Assembly (NCBI RefSeq): GCF_030848505.1 | Contig: NZ_JAVDDU010000002.1 | Location: forward strand, 372,001-436,000 | Reading direction: 5' to 3' | Source of the DNA: Marinimicrobium hydrolyticum | Lineage (GTDB): Bacteria > Pseudomonadota > Gammaproteobacteria > Pseudomonadales > Cellvibrionaceae | DNA: 64,000 nt | Part shown: positions 36,900 to 45,491 of the stretch, in pieces | How positions within the stretch are numbered: position 1 is the stretch's first letter | Layout: every line of letters begins with the position of its first letter | Made by a program: the position numbers and the translations under genes | Notes under the pieces: model-generated | Database searches by the model: none | Seen by the model: the letters and a program-made list of their open reading frames with translations, nothing else | Told to the model about the DNA's origin: nothing

Positions 36900-38426
36900 C
36901 TACATTTTGAATGGTTTGGCTTTACAGCAGGAATCGATAAATTCCTGGTGGGACGGCATAGCCTCCACGGAACTTTTTATTACACTTCGAACATGCTGGA
37001 GCCTGCGTTCGGTTTCATCGTCTGGCAGCACATCCACCAGGGGGTGATAACCGGCGGGCTTGATTCGCTGGCCGTAAAAGACTTCCACCCAGCTCAACTC
37101 GTTGAACAGTTCGCTGTTGTAGCGAAATACCTGTCCGTTGAGTTTGAACAATTCAATCTTCTCCTTTAGGGAGTCAGGTATATCCATGTCACGGCAATAG
37201 CGCCAGAATTCGGAATCGTCTCGCTCTGTAGCCTTGTAATGCAGTATCAAGAAATCGCGGATACGCTCAAATTCAAAGTCCGCTTGCTTGTTGAATTGCG
37301 CCACTTCGATATCGGTAAAATCCGCACTCGGGAAAAGCGACATAAAACGAGCCAGAGAACTTTGCACCAGATGAATACTGGTGGACTCCAGCGGTTCCAT
37401 AAAGCCGCTCGCCAAGCCCACAGCCAGGCAGTTCTTTTCCCAAAATTTTTCTCGCTTGCCGGTAACAAAATTCAGTTTACGCGGATCGGCAAGCGCCTCG
37501 GTTTCCAAATTGTTAAGTAAAATGGAACGAGCCTCGTCGTCATCCATGAACTTGCTGGAGAACACATGGCCGTTGCCGGTGCGATGTTGGAGGGGAATCC
37601 GCCACTGCCAGCCTGCGCTATGAGCCGTGGCGCGGGTGTACGAGGGCAGCGGATCAAGCTTCTTACTGGGAACGGCCCATGCGCTGTCACAGGGCAACCA
37701 GTGAGACCAATCCACATAGCCTACTTTAAGTGCCTCGCCGATCAGTAGCGCTCGAAAGCCACTGCAGTCGATAAAGAAGTCGCCCTCGATTTCCTCTCCC
37801 GATGCCAACACCACGGATTTGATGTAGCCGTCGGTTTCCCGCAGACGCACGTCGGTAATTTTTCCTTCGATACGTTTGACACCCCGCTCTTCGGAGTAGC
37901 CGCGCAAATACTTGGCGTACAGGCCGGCGTCAAAGTGAAAGGCGTGAGCGATATTGGAAAGAGGAGAGTTGCCAGCGTCCACTGAACGCATAAAGCGATT
38001 TTCAATACTGGCCGAGGAGCTCAAGCTGTAATCTTCAAGAGCATCCGCCTTACCCTGCTGACGCATCTTCAGCCAAAAGTGGTAAAACGGCAAAGATTCC
38101 ATATCCCGGCCCACGTCACCAAAACCGTGGAAATAGCTATCGCCCACTTGGCCCCAATTCACAAACTGAATCCCAAGCTTAAAGGTACCTTGGGTTTGCC
38201 TGATGAATTCATCTTCATCAATTTTCAGCGTTCGATTGAACACCTGCAGTTGTGGAATGGAGGCCTCACCCACGCCGACGGTACCGATATCTTCAGATTC
38301 AACCAGCGTCACCTGACAGTATTCGGTGCTGAGAAAGCGCGCGAAGGTAGCGGCGCTCATCCAGCCGGAGGTACCACCCCCCACAATGACAATCTTACGG
38401 ATGTTTCTGTTCTTCACGGACTTCAC
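36900..38426 (-). CDS. Tryptophan-halogenase-family flavoprotein A
   Basis: A 508-residue flavin-dependent halogenase-like enzyme. The FAD dinucleotide motif is GGGTSG (17-22), the catalytic lysine is Lys83 in TFKLGI, and the family motif WQWRIP is at 273-278. EPLESTSIHL in the FAD-binding C-terminal part is also present, so chemistry appears intact. The start is a GTG; a second GTG nine bases downstream is better placed relative to AAAGG. Such genes accompany large TonB-dependent receptors in Xanthomonas, Caulobacter and Cellvibrio relatives. The true substrate there is unknown and free tryptophan is not assured. Confidence 0.85.
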   Translation of the reverse strand: MKSVKNRNIRKIVIVGGGTSGWMSAATFARFLSTEYCQVTLVESEDIGTVGVGEASIPQLQVFNRTLKIDEDEFIRQTQGTFKLGIQFVNWGQVGDSYFHGFGDVGRDMESLPFYHFWLKMRQQGKADALEDYSLSSSASIENRFMRSVDAGNSPLSNIAHAFHFDAGLYAKYLRGYSEERGVKRIEGKITDVRLRETDGYIKSVVLASGEEIEGDFFIDCSGFRALLIGEALKVGYVDWSHWLPCDSAWAVPSKKLDPLPSYTRATAHSAGWQWRIPLQHRTGNGHVFSSKFMDDDEARSILLNNLETEALADPRKLNFVTGKREKFWEKNCLAVGLASGFMEPLESTSIHLVQSSLARFMSLFPSADFTDIEVAQFNKQADFEFERIRDFLILHYKATERDDSEFWRYCRDMDIPDSLKEKIELFKLNGQVFRYNSELFNELSWVEVFYGQRIKPAGYHPLVDVLPDDETERRLQHVRSVIKSSVEAMPSHQEFIDSCCKAKPFKM

Positions 38427-38441
38427 CTTTACTCGTTATAT

Positions 38442-39896
38442 TCAGTCATTTGCGCCGCGCCAGAACGCACGATGCTCGGGCAAGTTAGCCGCAGCTGTTA
38501 CCACGGCCTTCTGGATCTTCAAATTAAGTTGTTCAATATCACTCACGGATGCCGCCATGGCCAGTGGATCGACACGTTCGGGCCACAGCCCAAGCCCCAG
38601 GCATAAATAGACATGCCACGCTGCTGGCAGCACAGGGTTTTCAAAAAACGGCCATTTGCCTCGATGTTTAAAGAGTGCAAGAGAATAATGTAACTCGTCG
38701 GACAAAGCGGCTTTGCGGCTGTCAGTCCAAAACGCTTCCGTGCGGGTGCTTAGTTGGAAGTAAAGTCGAGTCGAATTGCGCACGTGCGCATAACCCTGAG
38801 CCACCACACGATTGTATTCTCTCGCCAAGGCCGCGTGCGCTTGTGCATCCGGCAAGTGGTCCAAGAGCCGCGAGAGCCCCAGCCATGCCAAATCCAGCTC
38901 AGAAACGCATGGCGAAGCCAATTGCATGGCCGCTGGCCCCACAGCGATACAATTGCCCATCCAAGGCTGAACTTGCAACACAGCGGCGCACGGCACGGCC
39001 TGTTCAACGACACATTCGCCCACCTCTTTCAGAACGTCGTCGCTCGCCCCATAAGCGCTGACAGTGATTCCGTTTTGACTCGGCACGCTTTTCTGCCAAC
39101 CCTTAGCCAAGGCAGATACTGTGGAAATGGGCGCGTCCTCCACACTCTTCAAAGAGTAGTCATATCGAATTCGGGCCAAAAGGTCCGACTCGTAGGAGCG
39201 CCTTTCTCCCGGCAGACTACTGCGCAACTTTTGCTCTCGTGTCGTATCCACGAATAGATTCGCACTCAGCGACTGGCCATTGTCCAGGGTGAGTTTGTCA
39301 ATGGTCGATACCTCCGAATGGATATTGACCTGCGTAACCACCTGATCGATCAACTGGACTCCGCTTTGGCGGCAAAGGTCCTGCAGCCAGGAACGCAGAG
39401 CTTGTGTATCCAGATTGCAACCCACTTTCAGGGTGCACAGGATAGAGCTGGGATCCGGCGAGGGTGCTGAGAATTTGCCTAGCTGAGCACTGGTCGCCGC
39501 TAGAGAATAGGCTTCCAGTGGCTTCACATCCTTACCTGCCTCCCGCAACCGCGACAGCGCTTGATGAAACTCTACCGCACCGAAAGTCGCCCCATAGTCC
39601 CCCATCGCATGGTAAAAGTCGGCGTTTGTTGAGCTCCAAGCGCAGATTCGATCTGCCAGCTTATACGTGGCGGCACAGCGGGCAGCAAACTGGGGTACAT
39701 CGACCCCCAGAGTCTGCGCCAGGATCTGGAAGTCCGGGAGCATGGGCTGCCGTGCCGGGGCACAAGGGTGCTCACGATCCGTGCAGAGAATCACCTCGGT
39801 ACCCTTCCCGTAAGTTTTTGAAAGCACCGCAGCCGCTAGCCAGGCGGCTACGTCGTTGCCCACTATGACTAAGCTCTCAGGGGGCATCACCTTCAT
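38442..39896 (-). CDS. Degenerate tryptophan-halogenase-family protein
   Basis: This 484-residue protein is collinear with its two neighbours but has diverged. The FAD glycine motif is replaced by VGNDVAAW, and WxWxIP is missing. The lysine context ATYKLADRICAW (Lys79) is kept. VYLCLGLGLWPERVDPLA near the end corresponds to the neighbours' C-terminal YLGQGLLPDHLDPRL segment. There is no frameshift or premature stop, so it is a maintained paralogue rather than a pseudogene. It shares an ATGA overlap with the upstream halogenase gene. It may be a partner subunit or a non-FAD enzyme; both are inference. Confidence 0.65.
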   Translation of the reverse strand: MKVMPPESLVIVGNDVAAWLAAAVLSKTYGKGTEVILCTDREHPCAPARQPMLPDFQILAQTLGVDVPQFAARCAATYKLADRICAWSSTNADFYHAMGDYGATFGAVEFHQALSRLREAGKDVKPLEAYSLAATSAQLGKFSAPSPDPSSILCTLKVGCNLDTQALRSWLQDLCRQSGVQLIDQVVTQVNIHSEVSTIDKLTLDNGQSLSANLFVDTTREQKLRSSLPGERRSYESDLLARIRYDYSLKSVEDAPISTVSALAKGWQKSVPSQNGITVSAYGASDDVLKEVGECVVEQAVPCAAVLQVQPWMGNCIAVGPAAMQLASPCVSELDLAWLGLSRLLDHLPDAQAHAALAREYNRVVAQGYAHVRNSTRLYFQLSTRTEAFWTDSRKAALSDELHYSLALFKHRGKWPFFENPVLPAAWHVYLCLGLGLWPERVDPLAMAASVSDIEQLNLKIQKAVVTAAANLPEHRAFWRGAND

Positions 39897-41434
39897 GAGC
39901 GCCCCCCGTACAGACTCATTGTGGGTTTAGCGTTATTTTGTGACCCCCTGCCCAAAGCGGTAAGTGCCTCTGCGTGGCTGGGCAGCTTTGCGACGCTTTG
40001 CTTGAGGGCTGTGCTCATTTGCTCTAACTGAGCTTTGCTCTCACTAGGACTGGAATTCGCCAGGCGCGGGTCCAGATGGTCGGGGAGCAACCCCTGCCCC
40101 AGATAAACTGCCAGCCAGCTCGGCGCCATAAACAAGCCATTTTGGTATTCCACCACTTTTCCGCTGGCTCGAAAAAGATCGATCTTCTCCTCGAGGGTGG
40201 CAGGGAGCGACATGTGGGCACAGTAGCGCCAGAAGTCGCTGTCTTCGCGTTGATTCAAGCGGTAGTGCAGAACAAGAAAATCTCGAATCTTTTGATATTC
40301 ATCACTCACCAATCGATTGAACTCCTGTTCGTTGACAGGATTAAAATCAGAGTCAGGGAGTAGTTCCATCAGTTTGTAGATGCCCACCTGAATCAGGTAG
40401 ATACTGGTGGACTCAAGCGGCTCAAGAAAGCCACTGGAAAGGCCAATGGCGACACAGTTTTTGTACCAGCCTTTGCGACGCATGCCAGCTTTGAACGAAA
40501 TTTTGCGCGGCTCAGCTAAGGCCTGGCCAGGCAAGTTATTCATTAGCGTTTTTTCGGCTGCTTCATCGCTCACATAGCCGGAAGCGTAAACATGGCCATT
40601 GCCCATGCGATGCTGCAGCGGAATTTGCCAGCGCCAACCCGCGGATTCTGCGGCAGAAATCGTGTAGGGGTTCGGCTCCTGAGTGTATTCACTGGGAACC
40701 GCCAAGGCCGTATCGCATGGAAGCCAGTGGCTCCAATCTTCGAAGCCCACTTTCAAGGCCTGACCCATCAGGAGTGCCCGGAATCCAGTGCAATCAATAA
40801 ACAATTCACCGTCTACCCGGCGACCCGCCTCAAGTCGTAGAGCGGAAATAAACCCCGTCTCAGGATCCAGTTCAACATCTTCAATCCGCCCCTCGATACG
40901 CTCGACGCCGCGTGCCTCACAGTACTCGCGCAAGTAAGCGGCATAGAGACCGGCGTCCAGGTGATAGGCGTAAGAAAAGCTGGTGTATATGGAGGCTGGA
41001 TCCGCACTTGGGTAGGCAAACTTTTTTTGTTTCGCCATCAATACGGCCAGCGAAAAATCGTCAAAATCTGCCACCCGCCGCCCAGCACGCAACCAATGGT
41101 GGTGAAATGCCACGTCATCCAGAGGAAAACCCTGGGCCGCAAACGGATGAAAATAGGAGCTGTCTGCCTGGCCCCAACCTTGAAAATTGATACCCAATTT
41201 GTAGGTCGCTTGAGTTCTAAGCATGAACTCATGCTCGTTGATGCCCAACATGTCGTTGAACACCCGGATGTGCGGGATAGTGGCTTCCCCCACCCCCACA
41301 GTACCAATCTGTTCAGACTCGACAAGGCATAAACGTGTCAGCGCGGGATTAATCACGCGAGCCAGGGCGGCGGCCGTCATCCACCCGGCTGTACCGCCAC
41401 CGACTATGACTATTTTTCTGAGATTATTGTTCAT
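39893..41434 (-). CDS. Tryptophan-halogenase-family flavoprotein B
   Basis: The start at 41434 (MNNNLRKIVIVGGGTAGWMT) is chosen because upstream residues to 41524 do not belong to the family. The 513-residue protein has GGGTAG (12-17), the lysine at position 79 in TYKLGI, as in PrnA, and WRWQIP (267-272). It is closely similar to protein A at 36900, suggesting local duplication. It is first in the A/B/degenerate series and is separated from the TonB receptor gene by a terminator. Confidence 0.87.
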   Translation of the reverse strand: MNNNLRKIVIVGGGTAGWMTAAALARVINPALTRLCLVESEQIGTVGVGEATIPHIRVFNDMLGINEHEFMLRTQATYKLGINFQGWGQADSSYFHPFAAQGFPLDDVAFHHHWLRAGRRVADFDDFSLAVLMAKQKKFAYPSADPASIYTSFSYAYHLDAGLYAAYLREYCEARGVERIEGRIEDVELDPETGFISALRLEAGRRVDGELFIDCTGFRALLMGQALKVGFEDWSHWLPCDTALAVPSEYTQEPNPYTISAAESAGWRWQIPLQHRMGNGHVYASGYVSDEAAEKTLMNNLPGQALAEPRKISFKAGMRRKGWYKNCVAIGLSSGFLEPLESTSIYLIQVGIYKLMELLPDSDFNPVNEQEFNRLVSDEYQKIRDFLVLHYRLNQREDSDFWRYCAHMSLPATLEEKIDLFRASGKVVEYQNGLFMAPSWLAVYLGQGLLPDHLDPRLANSSPSESKAQLEQMSTALKQSVAKLPSHAEALTALGRGSQNNAKPTMSLYGGRS

Positions 41435-41571
41435 AGCTAATACAGCGTAACCGAGGTAGCAGTGTCGCCCTCGCGAGCAAAAACGCCGACCCGAAAACGG
41501 CCGTGGCGTGCGGATGGGATGCAATCCCTATACTCAGATATTACCGGCACGGACGCAAGTTACAGGCAAAA

Positions 41572-41597
41572 AAAAGCGCACCCGAAGGTGCGCCCTT
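41572..41597 (-). terminator. Intrinsic terminator after the TonB-dependent receptor gene
   Basis: On the minus strand GGGCGCACC-TTCG-GGTGCGC is followed by eight T residues. It lies 25 bases beyond the receptor stop. The halogenase genes therefore need readthrough or a promoter in 41435-41570. Confidence 0.9.
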
Positions 41598-41622
41598 TTA
41601 TCTAGCTTGCTACTAACCGATG

Positions 41623-44600
41623 TTAGAAGTTAGCTCTAACTTCGAGAGAGTAACGACGGTCATTGATGAACCAGGACCGACCCAGCTGCAGATCACCATC
41701 AACCTGCTGATAGGTTCTGGTCTGGGTGTTCAGCAAGTTTACAGCCTTCATACCAATCGACACATTGTCGTTAATGTCGTAGTAGATAGAACCGTCCAGG
41801 AAGCCTGCATCGTCGTTGTATACCGGCAAGCCGGTAATAACGTCACGAGAAGTCAACAGGTACTTAGAACGCCAGTTGTAAGCCAGACGCAAGCTCCAGT
41901 CGTTCTTCTCATACATAGCTACCAGGTTAGCCGTGTGGTCTGATTGACCTTGCAACGGCACTGAATCGCCAAACGCGTAAGTGTTCTCGGCAGCCTCGTC
42001 AACCGGTGCTGTCGGATCCAGGTTCGGGTTGGGCACACCGCGCGCGCGAATGTAAGAGTAGTTCGCTTGCAGACCCAAGCCGTCCCAAGGTGCCGGCAGC
42101 ATATCGTAGAACTGCTGATACGCAACCTCGAAGCCATTCATAGTACCGGTATCACCGTTGGTGGGACCAGCGACACGAACGGTTTGAGCCACGCCCGATA
42201 CGGGATTTACGAACTGGCGATCAAAGGCACCGTTGATAAAGAAGTTCTTCAGGTCCTTATGGAACACAGAGAACGTCAACGAACCAACGTCAGCGAAGTA
42301 CCACTCAAGAGACGCATCGTACTGGATGGACTCCATGGGCATCAGGTTGGGGTTACCCGCTGAACCAGTCCAGCCATTGTGGGTGATGCTGTTTGGGTCT
42401 ACCAAACGAGTCTGCGCCAACGGATCACCATCATCGTTCAGCGGCGTGTAGATGGTCGGATCATAGTCCTCATGCTCCGGATCCATCGCTGCGGGAGATT
42501 CGGGGTGCGGATTCTCGTTGTTGTAGTAGCTAAACCGGTTAACGTTGAAACCCTGACTGCCAATATTGGTGTAGTTACGCAGGTCACCAATGTCCGGCAG
42601 AGCAATGGCCTTAGATACCGCAAAACGTGCGATCAATTCGTCAGTCAAATCCGCCTTCAGGTTCAAACTAGGCAAAGTATCGTAGTACGTGCGCTGGTTT
42701 TCGTTAAAGGTGGACACACCATTACCGAACTGACGGAATGCCGGATCAACATAGTTGAGCGGGTCAGACAGGAAGGCCGCATCGCCTTCGTCCTGTACAT
42801 CCTCGTCGAACAGCAACGGATAGTCTAGAGGATCAAAGTTGTACGGATCCCAGCCTTCCGGTGGCACGTGGTCCGGACGCAGGTGCGGATAAACGGTATT
42901 ACCCGTGGTGTCGTTGGTGATGCGCACGTAGCGAACACCTACGTTACCGCTGATGGGAATAGCACCCAGCTCGGTCTCGAAATCGACACGCACGTATGCG
43001 GCGGTGTTGGTTTCGGTAGTGGTATTGATCTCGTTATCCAGGAAGAAACCGTCCTGAATATTTCTCGGGATACAGTTGTCTGGATTGTTGGGATCGGGAT
43101 CTACCCGCTCGCCGGCCGGACGGAAGTCCTCACAGTTGTACTGCAGAGGACCGAAGGCATTGCCCCAGTTGTGATAGTCCTGAGTCAAGGCATCGGTTGG
43201 GTGCAGAACAAGATTATTACCCTGGATATTGGCAGTGCCACCGCGATGGAAGTCGCTCCAATCGATCACCTGATGCTGGTTATGTATTCCTGCTTCCTGA
43301 ACAATATCGGAATCCAACCAGCCCACTGGGCTTTGCCAGATCGGTGCCAGAGCACCCCAGTTGTACTGGGAGAACCTTACGGTCTGCTCGCGCTCGGCGA
43401 AACGAACACCCGTGCGAACACCACTGATAAAGCCATCCATAAAGTAGACGGCGTCCAAGCGGACAGCGGTGGATTCACCTTCACTGCGCTCAAAGTGGTC
43501 CATAGCGGCGTTGTAGTTGTACGACCGGGGATCGGAGAAGTAGTTGTCCACCGCGTAGCTGTGGCCAGGATACGCGTCACCGTCGCCATCCCGATAGTGC
43601 TCTAGGGCTTCGTCACTGGCGTAGAACCAGGGACTAACCACATCGACCGAGGGCGTGCTGCCGGAAAGGTTGTAACCCTGAATCGCGTGGGTCATAAACA
43701 TCAAGGTGACATCGTCATCCTCTGTTTCTGCGCGGATGTGCTGCAGATCGAAGCTAATACCCAAGTTGTCGGTAGGCGTCCACTCCAGGTTAAAGGCGTA
43801 GTCGTCCACAATAGTGCGGGTCTTCTTGAAACGGTTGTCCGTCTGGAAACGATGCCCGAAATAAGGCATATAGTCAGCTTGACCGGCGGTGCCGCGACTG
43901 GGAATGCGGTTGCTGCCCATGCGCCAGCCACCGGAGTCACCAATGTCAGTCAGAGCACCGCTGACAAATACACCATCGTCGTCAAACTGGTACTGCTCAC
44001 CGGGGCCGGGGTAGGTACTGTTACGGTTGTAACCAGTTTGGTACTTAATGGCATTCTCGGTCCACGCCAAAGTGGCGTCGGAGCGCATAAACTGCAAAGA
44101 GGCCAACCAGGCGTCATCGTTGCTGCGCCATTGGGTAGCCAGGGCGATACCGGTACGCTCACGGGTATCTTCCTTCATGGTCAAGTTGGAACCGTTGGGA
44201 ACCAGCACGCCTCGTTGGCCGACCTGCACGCCCGCTGGCGCGTCTACAAAGGTACCGTCGTAGACATAAGGGTTAGCCACGTTAGCAAAAGCGGGCTCAC
44301 CGGTAATGGGGTTCATCACCGGATCACCATCGGCATTTTCGATTGGACGGAAGTCATAGCGGTCCGTCTGAATACCGTGCGAGCTAGCTTTCAGCTCAGA
44401 GTGAGCCAGGTTGATCAGGAAGCCGAACTCACCAGCAGCAGTTTCCCAGCGATCGCTGAACAAACCGGAATACGTAGGAGTCCACTCGCCCATCATGTCA
44501 CCATAGGTGACGTCGGCGGAGAAAGACATCCGGCGACCGGGCTGGTCGAAAGGCTTACGGGTGATCAGGTTGATAGTACCGGCAATACCACCTTCAATCA

Positions 44601-45093
44601 TGTCGGCGGTTTGGTTTTTAAAGATCTGCACACCACCCATCAGCTCAGGGGGAACGTCCTGGAAGCTGAGGCCACGACCGGAGTTGGCGGTAAAGGAGTC
44701 ACGACCGTTAAATTCACTGCGGGTCTGAGACATACCGCGCACTACGGCGCCGGAGCCTTCTACACCAAAGTGGTCAGGGTCGTTGGCGGCCGCGAAGCGC
44801 TCGATAGAGACGCCAGGGAGACGCTGCATAGCTTCCAACACGCTGCGATCCGGAAGAGAGCCGATGTCATCAGCGGAGATGGCATCCACAAAAGTATCCG
44901 CATCACGCTTTATGTCCTGAGCGTTTTGCAGGCTCTGCCTAGTACCTTGAACCAGGATTTCTTCCAGCGCCGCTGAACTTTCTGCATTTCCGTCCGTCTG
45001 AGCGGAGGCAACAACGCTGGACAAAACCAGTAGCGAAGATGCGAGAGAGACGATCCCGGACTTCATTCGGGGTTTCTGGGTAGGAATAGTCAT
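41623..45093 (-). CDS. Large TonB-dependent receptor (TonB-Xanth-Caul type)
   Basis: About 1156 residues, much longer than siderophore receptors and typical of carbohydrate receptors. After the signal peptide (LLVLSSVVASAQ), a plug domain begins with ILVQGTRQSLQNAQDIKRDADTF, followed by LPDRSVLEAMQRLPGVSIER and RGLSFQDVPPELMGGVQIFKN. A long beta-barrel ends in YSLEVRANF with the usual terminal aromatic. The start at 45093 is preferred because AAAGAGA precedes it; 45123 is possible. It should import a large ligand, likely an oligosaccharide, across the outer membrane. The halogenase trio downstream marks a recurrent receptor/halogenase locus. Confidence 0.92.
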   Translation of the reverse strand: MTIPTQKPRMKSGIVSLASSLLVLSSVVASAQTDGNAESSAALEEILVQGTRQSLQNAQDIKRDADTFVDAISADDIGSLPDRSVLEAMQRLPGVSIERFAAANDPDHFGVEGSGAVVRGMSQTRSEFNGRDSFTANSGRGLSFQDVPPELMGGVQIFKNQTADMIEGGIAGTINLITRKPFDQPGRRMSFSADVTYGDMMGEWTPTYSGLFSDRWETAAGEFGFLINLAHSELKASSHGIQTDRYDFRPIENADGDPVMNPITGEPAFANVANPYVYDGTFVDAPAGVQVGQRGVLVPNGSNLTMKEDTRERTGIALATQWRSNDDAWLASLQFMRSDATLAWTENAIKYQTGYNRNSTYPGPGEQYQFDDDGVFVSGALTDIGDSGGWRMGSNRIPSRGTAGQADYMPYFGHRFQTDNRFKKTRTIVDDYAFNLEWTPTDNLGISFDLQHIRAETEDDDVTLMFMTHAIQGYNLSGSTPSVDVVSPWFYASDEALEHYRDGDGDAYPGHSYAVDNYFSDPRSYNYNAAMDHFERSEGESTAVRLDAVYFMDGFISGVRTGVRFAEREQTVRFSQYNWGALAPIWQSPVGWLDSDIVQEAGIHNQHQVIDWSDFHRGGTANIQGNNLVLHPTDALTQDYHNWGNAFGPLQYNCEDFRPAGERVDPDPNNPDNCIPRNIQDGFFLDNEINTTTETNTAAYVRVDFETELGAIPISGNVGVRYVRITNDTTGNTVYPHLRPDHVPPEGWDPYNFDPLDYPLLFDEDVQDEGDAAFLSDPLNYVDPAFRQFGNGVSTFNENQRTYYDTLPSLNLKADLTDELIARFAVSKAIALPDIGDLRNYTNIGSQGFNVNRFSYYNNENPHPESPAAMDPEHEDYDPTIYTPLNDDGDPLAQTRLVDPNSITHNGWTGSAGNPNLMPMESIQYDASLEWYFADVGSLTFSVFHKDLKNFFINGAFDRQFVNPVSGVAQTVRVAGPTNGDTGTMNGFEVAYQQFYDMLPAPWDGLGLQANYSYIRARGVPNPNLDPTAPVDEAAENTYAFGDSVPLQGQSDHTANLVAMYEKNDWSLRLAYNWRSKYLLTSRDVITGLPVYNDDAGFLDGSIYYDINDNVSIGMKAVNLLNTQTRTYQQVDGDLQLGRSWFINDRRYSLEVRANF

Positions 45094-45491
45094 ATAGCGT
45101 GATCTCTTTATATTTATGGACATATTGTTATTCGTGTCGGCGTGGGCTTGCGCTCTAGAATCCTAGCACCAGCTCTTATTGGGCGAACGCGCCCAGGCCG
45201 GCCTGCAAGACGAAACCTCACTGACCCCGAATGATGCTCGATACAGATCTAATAGTCAAACAGAATAGGTGAGAAAGAAAGAGTGGGCCGCGCGAGACTT
45301 GTTCAGTCCCATCTTCGCAGCCACCAACCAAGCCATTCCTGATCAAAAACCATCCAAGATTCGCCTCGCGCGCCGACTAAAAGTCAACTCCCGGAGCATA
45401 GCGAAACCAAAAAATCCTTTCCTATCAACTAGTTGCGCCCACCCTCAGCCAGCACGCGGTCATATCTTAAACAGCTGCAATCCCTCGCCAA
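45094..45491 (-). other. TonB-receptor upstream region
   Basis: About 400 bases between the receptor start and the end of the SLC13 gene. A minus-strand promoter is possible: TTGACT (45254-45259), 17 bases, CATCAT (45231-45236). I see no convincing operator, terminator or small gene here; an 82-codon plus-strand frame has no supporting signal. Confidence 0.35.

Noticed and set aside
43687-44976. A 429-codon open frame antisense to the TonB-dependent receptor gene
   Set aside because: It lies wholly inside the receptor gene, has no family motif or ribosome site, and its length is explained by the receptor's codon pattern.
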